NCBI RefSeq assembly: GCF_902459585.1
Contig: NZ_CABPSC010000011.1
Coordinates: 124,001 to 188,000 of the forward strand
Origin: Pandoraea nosoerga
Lineage (GTDB): Bacteria; Pseudomonadota; Gammaproteobacteria; Burkholderiales; Burkholderiaceae
Direction of reading: 5' to 3'
Length of the DNA stretch: 64,000 bases
In this document: positions 60,050 to 64,000 of the stretch, one piece after another
Numbering within the stretch: position 1 is the first letter of the stretch
How the letters are laid out: each line of letters starts with the position of its first letter
The notes under the pieces: model-generated
The model's database searches: none
What the model was told of the DNA's origin: nothing
What the model saw: the letters and a program-made list of their open reading frames with translations, nothing else
Program-made: the position numbers and the translations under genes

Positions 60050-63000
60050 TCAATCGAAGCGGCGGTTGAACAGCACGTCGAAGCCCGACAGCGACCCGGT
60101 GCGCAGCACGAGCTGCCAGCGGCGCGAGACTTGCCAGGTCACCTTCACGATGCTCGCCGCGCTCGTCAGGCTCTGTTCGTAGCCGAGCGCGAAGTTGTCC
60201 GAAATCGCCTTGCCGATCTTCACCACCTGCTCGTCGTCCGAGAGGCCCGAGTCGCTGGTGCCAATGCTGAATTCGTCGATGCCCAGATCCTTGATGATGC
60301 GCTTGCCGCCCGCGGCGCCCAGCAGCGCCGTGGCCGCACCGGCCATTGCCTGGCGCTGGCCGAGGCCCGCGCCGTCCGGGCCGTGGCCGAACAGCAGCCA
60401 CGACAGCTTCTCCTCGTCCGACACGTTCGGCTCGGACACGAGCGACACGCGCGGCTGACGCACGGTCCCCGTCACCAGCACCCCGGCCGCCACTTCCTGA
60501 TTGCGCCGCATGGCCTGGATGTAGATGTCGGGGTTGTCGAGCGGGCCGACGAAGTTGATCTGGCCGCGCTCGATGGCGAGCTTGCGATCGAACGCTTCGT
60601 AAGTGCCCTCGGCCACCGTGATGGTGCCGCTCGCGCGCATCGGCGAGAGCGGATCGCTCTGCACGCGCATGCTACCGCGCAGGAGCAGGTCGGCGCCTGC
60701 CCCGATGAAGCGGAAGTCGCGCCCGAGATTGACTTCGACGTTGATGTGCGGCGAGAAGCGGCTCGTCGGCTTTTCGCTGATGCGCGCGGCCTCCTCCTTC
60801 GGGTCGAGCGGCTTGGTGCGCGCCTGCGCCCCGCCGCGCACGACCACCACGTCGTCGCCGAGCCTGGGCGCCGAAGTCGGCGGCAGCGCAAAGCGCGCGC
60901 GGTCCACCGTGAATTTGCCGGTGACGGACATCGCGTCGCCGCTGCCAGTGGCCTTCGCGTCGCCGGTGAGCGAGAGCTGCCGGTCCGGCGCGGCGAACAA
61001 TTGCAGCTTGTCCGCCGTGATCGTGATGCCGAGCGCCGGCTCCGGCGTGTCGAGCCGGACGTTGCCGGTCGCGCGGGCCGTGCCGCCCCCGCCGCCGGTC
61101 ACGACAACGTCGCGCAACACGATCTCGGTCGGCGTGAGCGCGATGCGCACGCGACCGTCCTTCACGCTGATACCGGTGTCGAACATCTGCACGGCAAGAT
61201 CGTCGGCCGTCAGTTCGCCGGTCGGGCGCGGCTTGCCAACGGTACCGGCGAGCGCCAGTTGCAGACTCGCCCGGCCCTTGAAGGCGTATTGCGCCCCCGC
61301 GAGATTCTCGAATTTCGAGAGATTCGGGATGACGACGGCCACGCGACCGGCCAGCGGCGCGTCGTCCGGCAGCTCGGGAATGCCGTTGGCCACGCGCAAG
61401 CCGGTCTGCACGTCGGCGTCGAGCGTGCCGACGAGCGAGGACACGGCCTTCACGCTCGTGCGCGCCGACTGGCCCGACAGGTCGATGCGCGCGCGCAGCT
61501 CGGAGAGGCCCAGCGGCACTCGCGCGCCTACGCCGCCCTTCTCCGGGCTCAGGTCGGGAATGCCCGTCACGGTGACCTTCACATGATCGTTCACGCCGGC
61601 CCGGCGCAGCGTCACGTCGCCGCTGCGGCGCACGATCTCGACAAAGCCGTCGGCACGCGACCCGGTGCGCAAGTCCCACTTGCCGTCGAGCACGAGATCG
61701 CTCGCCACGGGCGGCATCTCGCCGGTCACCGACTGCACGACACGCAGCACCTGCGCGATGTCGAGCGTATCGACCGTACCCGTCGTTTTCAACTGGCCCC
61801 CGCCGTAGTCGAGATTCGCGAGCGACAGCGCGCCGGCGCCCGTGACGAGCTTCGCCGCGCCGAGATGCACGCTCGCCGCACTCGCTTCGACGCGCCATGG
61901 CGCCGCAAGGTGAATCTTCGGAATCCCCTGGTTTTCGAGCGTCTGGATCGTGCCTCGCCAGCCGGGCTTGCCCGCGGTGTTCGTCACGGCGCCCGCGGCA
62001 TCGAGACCGAGGTCGAGCGGCGCTTCGCGCAGCTTGCCTGCCGCCCGCAGACGAAGCGCATGCGCGCCGCGCGTGCCGGCCAGCGCCAGACTCAGGCGGT
62101 CCAGACGCGCGACGCCGCTGCGCAGCCCCTGCGCGTCGAGCGTCACGTTCAGCCGGTCGCCGGGCGCGCCCGGCAGCGCGCCGCTAACGTCGATCTTGCC
62201 GGCGAGGTGCTCGAACGTGTGCTCGCCGAACGCCAGCCGGTCGGCCGCGAGCGTGGCCGCCACGACCGGGCGCTCCATCGTTCCCGACACCTGCCCGTCA
62301 ACCTGCATGCGGCCGGCCAGCCCGAAGCCGAGCTTGTCGAGCGCCGGGGCGTCGACGTTGACCGCCATTCGGTCGCCCGGCGCGCCGAAGCTGCCCCGCA
62401 GGACGATCTTGTTGCCCGCGACGAGCAGATTCGCATCGCTGGGCAGCAAACGCGCGCCCGCCAGCTTCACCGTCCCGGCGCCGCTCATCGGCAGATCCGC
62501 GTAGACGCTGTCCTGCAGCGCGAACCTGAGCGTCAGTGCAAGCTCGGGACGCAGCGCGCCTTGCGCTTCGAGCTGTCCGGTGACGCTCGCCGCGGGGTTC
62601 TTCCGCCCGCGTGTGGCCGTGCCGTACAGGTCGTACCAGGTCGCCGGGTCGAAGCGCGAGAGCTTGACCTGCGCCCGGTACGCGCCGGCGTCGTCGTTCG
62701 CCAGCGCGCCGGTGGCCGAGATACGGCCATTGCCGGCGTCGAGCGACAGTGCATGAATCGTGGTGCCCTTCGAATCGAGCGCCACATCGGCCGAGACGCG
62801 ACGAGTGGCGTCGCGCCAGTCGAGCACAATGCGCTGTCCAGCCGGCTCGAGCTTCACGTCGAGCGGACCGCCGAGCTTCGTCGGCGGCAGCTTGCCGTGA
62901 AGCGCACGCAGATCGAGATCGTGCATCGTGAAGGCGAAGCCGCCGACCGTTGCTTCGGTTGCCTGCGCCGTGGCGGGCGGGACGGGCGCGGGCGACGCGT

Positions 63001-64000
63001 CACCTTGCGCCAGCGCGGGAACCGGGGCCCCCGCCGCGCCGCCTGCGGACGCCGGCGTGGCCGCTGCCGCGGTCGCCACCTTCTCGCGACGCAACGCTCC
63101 GCTGCCGGTCAACACCGCGCGCCCGGTCAATTTCAGCTCGATGCCGGTCAACGCCTGACGCGTGGCGTCGAGCAGCACCTCGGCACGCAGGTGCTCCACG
63201 GGCAACCGTCCGTCGTCGATCGCCCCCGGCTTCGCGTTGACGACCGATACCGGCCCGAGCACACGCAATTCCTTCGCGCCCGGGGCAGGGCGCAAGTCGG
63301 CCTGCACGGCAAGGTCCGCCTGCGGCGCGCCCGGGCTGAAGTCGCGCGGGTTGACGTGATCGAGCGCGATCTGCGCACGCGAGAGGGGCACGGCGCCAAA
63401 CGGCGATGCCGCGATGTGGGCCGTACCCGCGAGCTTTTCGCCGCTCGCGGCAAGATCGACCACGAGCGCGTCAAGCGAGCCTGAGAGCTTCGCCTGCAGC
63501 GCGACCGGCACGTCGCCTGCACGCGCGCGCAGGCCAACGTTGCCGCCAAGCGCAAACGGGCGTTGGCCGTTGAGCTGCACGTCGGCCTGCGCTTGGCCGT
63601 ATGGCGTGCCGACGTGCTCGAGCACCATCGAATGCTGCGTGCCGTCGCTGCGCGCGGCAAGACGGATGTCCTCGAGCACCAGCTCGGGCGAGTGCAGCGC
63701 GAGCCTGGCGACGCGAACGTCACCCAGCGTCAGGCCAAGCGGCAGACGCAGACTGGTCGGCAGCGCCGCGGGCGCGGCGGACGGCGGCGAAGGGGCGAAC
63801 GCAAGATCGATCTGGCCGGCGTGCAGCTTGTCCACGGTGAAGTGCAGCGGGCGCAGCCGCAGGGCCCAGCGGCTCTCCAGACGGCTCGCCGTGATGCGCG
63901 TGGCGCCGTCCACGTAACGCACGTCGTTCACGGTGAAGCCATGGGCGAAGGTGCCGCCGCGCCAGTCGCCGGCGAGCTTGCCGCCGAGCGTCGCGACGGC
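60050..64000 (-). CDS. tamB: translocation and assembly module protein TamB, 5' end outside window
   Basis: Large inner-membrane-anchored periplasmic protein (AsmA/TamB, DUF490) that links to the outer-membrane TamA and is implicated in outer-membrane protein assembly and phospholipid transport. 1316 codons are visible; the N-terminus with its signal anchor is beyond the right edge. The frame continues without a stop to the last base. The visible part is mostly repetitive beta-strand, amphipathic sequence that builds the lipid-conducting groove. The conserved C-terminal DUF490 block is present: INFVGPLDNPDIYIQAMRRN, VLVTGTVRQPRVSLVSEP and ISDNFALGYEQSL, ending in the terminal strand with Phe-Asp. 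The BamE-like lipoprotein follows 60 bases later. Confidence 0.93.
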   Translation of the reverse strand, partial: AVATLGGKLAGDWRGGTFAHGFTVNDVRYVDGATRITASRLESRWALRLRPLHFTVDKLHAGQIDLAFAPSPPSAAPAALPTSLRLPLGLTLGDVRVARLALHSPELVLEDIRLAARSDGTQHSMVLEHVGTPYGQAQADVQLNGQRPFALGGNVGLRARAGDVPVALQAKLSGSLDALVVDLAASGEKLAGTAHIAASPFGAVPLSRAQIALDHVNPRDFSPGAPQADLAVQADLRPAPGAKELRVLGPVSVVNAKPGAIDDGRLPVEHLRAEVLLDATRQALTGIELKLTGRAVLTGSGALRREKVATAAAATPASAGGAAGAPVPALAQGDASPAPVPPATAQATEATVGGFAFTMHDLDLRALHGKLPPTKLGGPLDVKLEPAGQRIVLDWRDATRRVSADVALDSKGTTIHALSLDAGNGRISATGALANDDAGAYRAQVKLSRFDPATWYDLYGTATRGRKNPAASVTGQLEAQGALRPELALTLRFALQDSVYADLPMSGAGTVKLAGARLLPSDANLLVAGNKIVLRGSFGAPGDRMAVNVDAPALDKLGFGLAGRMQVDGQVSGTMERPVVAATLAADRLAFGEHTFEHLAGKIDVSGALPGAPGDRLNVTLDAQGLRSGVARLDRLSLALAGTRGAHALRLRAAGKLREAPLDLGLDAAGAVTNTAGKPGWRGTIQTLENQGIPKIHLAAPWRVEASAASVHLGAAKLVTGAGALSLANLDYGGGQLKTTGTVDTLDIAQVLRVVQSVTGEMPPVASDLVLDGKWDLRTGSRADGFVEIVRRSGDVTLRRAGVNDHVKVTVTGIPDLSPEKGGVGARVPLGLSELRARIDLSGQSARTSVKAVSSLVGTLDADVQTGLRVANGIPELPDDAPLAGRVAVVIPNLSKFENLAGAQYAFKGRASLQLALAGTVGKPRPTGELTADDLAVQMFDTGISVKDGRVRIALTPTEIVLRDVVVTGGGGGTARATGNVRLDTPEPALGITITADKLQLFAAPDRQLSLTGDAKATGSGDAMSVTGKFTVDRARFALPPTSAPRLGDDVVVVRGGAQARTKPLDPKEEAARISEKPTSRFSPHINVEVNLGRDFRFIGAGADLLLRGSMRVQSDPLSPMRASGTITVAEGTYEAFDRKLAIERGQINFVGPLDNPDIYIQAMRRNQEVAAGVLVTGTVRQPRVSLVSEPNVSDEEKLSWLLFGHGPDGAGLGQRQAMAGAATALLGAAGGKRIIKDLGIDEFSIGTSDSGLSDDEQVVKIGKAISDNFALGYEQSLTSAASIVKVTWQVSRRWQLVLRTGSLSGFDVLFNRRFD

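Noticed and set aside
60131-63484. 1117-codon open frame antisense to tamB
   Set aside because: High G+C removes stop codons from the antisense frame; the product is Arg/His/Ala-rich with no family resemblance, whereas the opposite strand is clearly TamB.

Overview
The window is a high-GC, densely packed chromosome segment from a betaproteobacterium of the order Burkholderiales. Gene content and order (ftsK-lolA-rarA-serS divergent from trxB, glnB next to nadE, the hemC-hemD-hemX-hemY operon divergent from ppc, the glycine-zipper OmpA lipoprotein near apbC/metG) fit Burkholderiaceae. Pandoraea or a close relative is my best guess, from memory of such gene orders and not from any search.

Left part (1-8363) is accessory. 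It opens with the 3' end of a Zn alcohol dehydrogenase, followed by an aldehyde dehydrogenase and a small P450-type ferredoxin with a CXXHXXC cluster motif. The matching FAD ferredoxin reductase and an aromatic-acid type MFS transporter lie on the opposite strand. The P450 or other oxygenase they should serve is not in the window. From about 5.4 to 8.36 kb the DNA is visibly less GC-rich. It carries an unrecognised four-helix membrane protein, an AlpA-like phage regulator and an unrecognised protein with a possible DNA-binding N-terminus. It ends at the 3' end of a tRNA-Ser(CGA), a classic integration site, but no integrase or attachment-site duplication is visible.

From 8.36 to 23.7 kb the genes are mostly core: tRNA-Ser, serS, rarA, lolA and ftsK (all minus), then trxB, an Smr-domain protein and a TRIC-type channel (plus), then PII protein, nadE, a FemAB-like protein, inorganic pyrophosphatase and an FMN-dependent hydroxyacid dehydrogenase (minus).

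From 22.5 to 35.4 kb lies a catabolic locus. An IclR regulator sits beside a minus-strand operon (FAD oxidase, polyamine-type ABC importer with both permeases fused, DapA-like aldolase/dehydratase). A divergent plus-strand operon carries an aldehyde dehydrogenase, an SDR oxidoreductase and an ACS-family MFS transporter. Palindromic ATTGCAAT-like sites occur in both intergenic control regions. The substrate cannot be read from sequence alone.

From 35.6 to 64 kb: a DHA2 multidrug exporter, an orphan 471-residue protein, hemY-hemX-hemD-hemC, ppc, a secreted chorismate mutase, argH, gltS, an Orn/Lys/Arg decarboxylase, dcd, apbC, an OmpA-like lipoprotein, a candidate small RNA, metG, an Lrp regulator divergent from a DUF6356-like small protein, a BamE-like lipoprotein and tamB, which runs off the right edge. 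A recurring feature is short tandem repeats (units of 9-11 bp, 2 to 6 copies) near gene ends or, inside genes, in frame.
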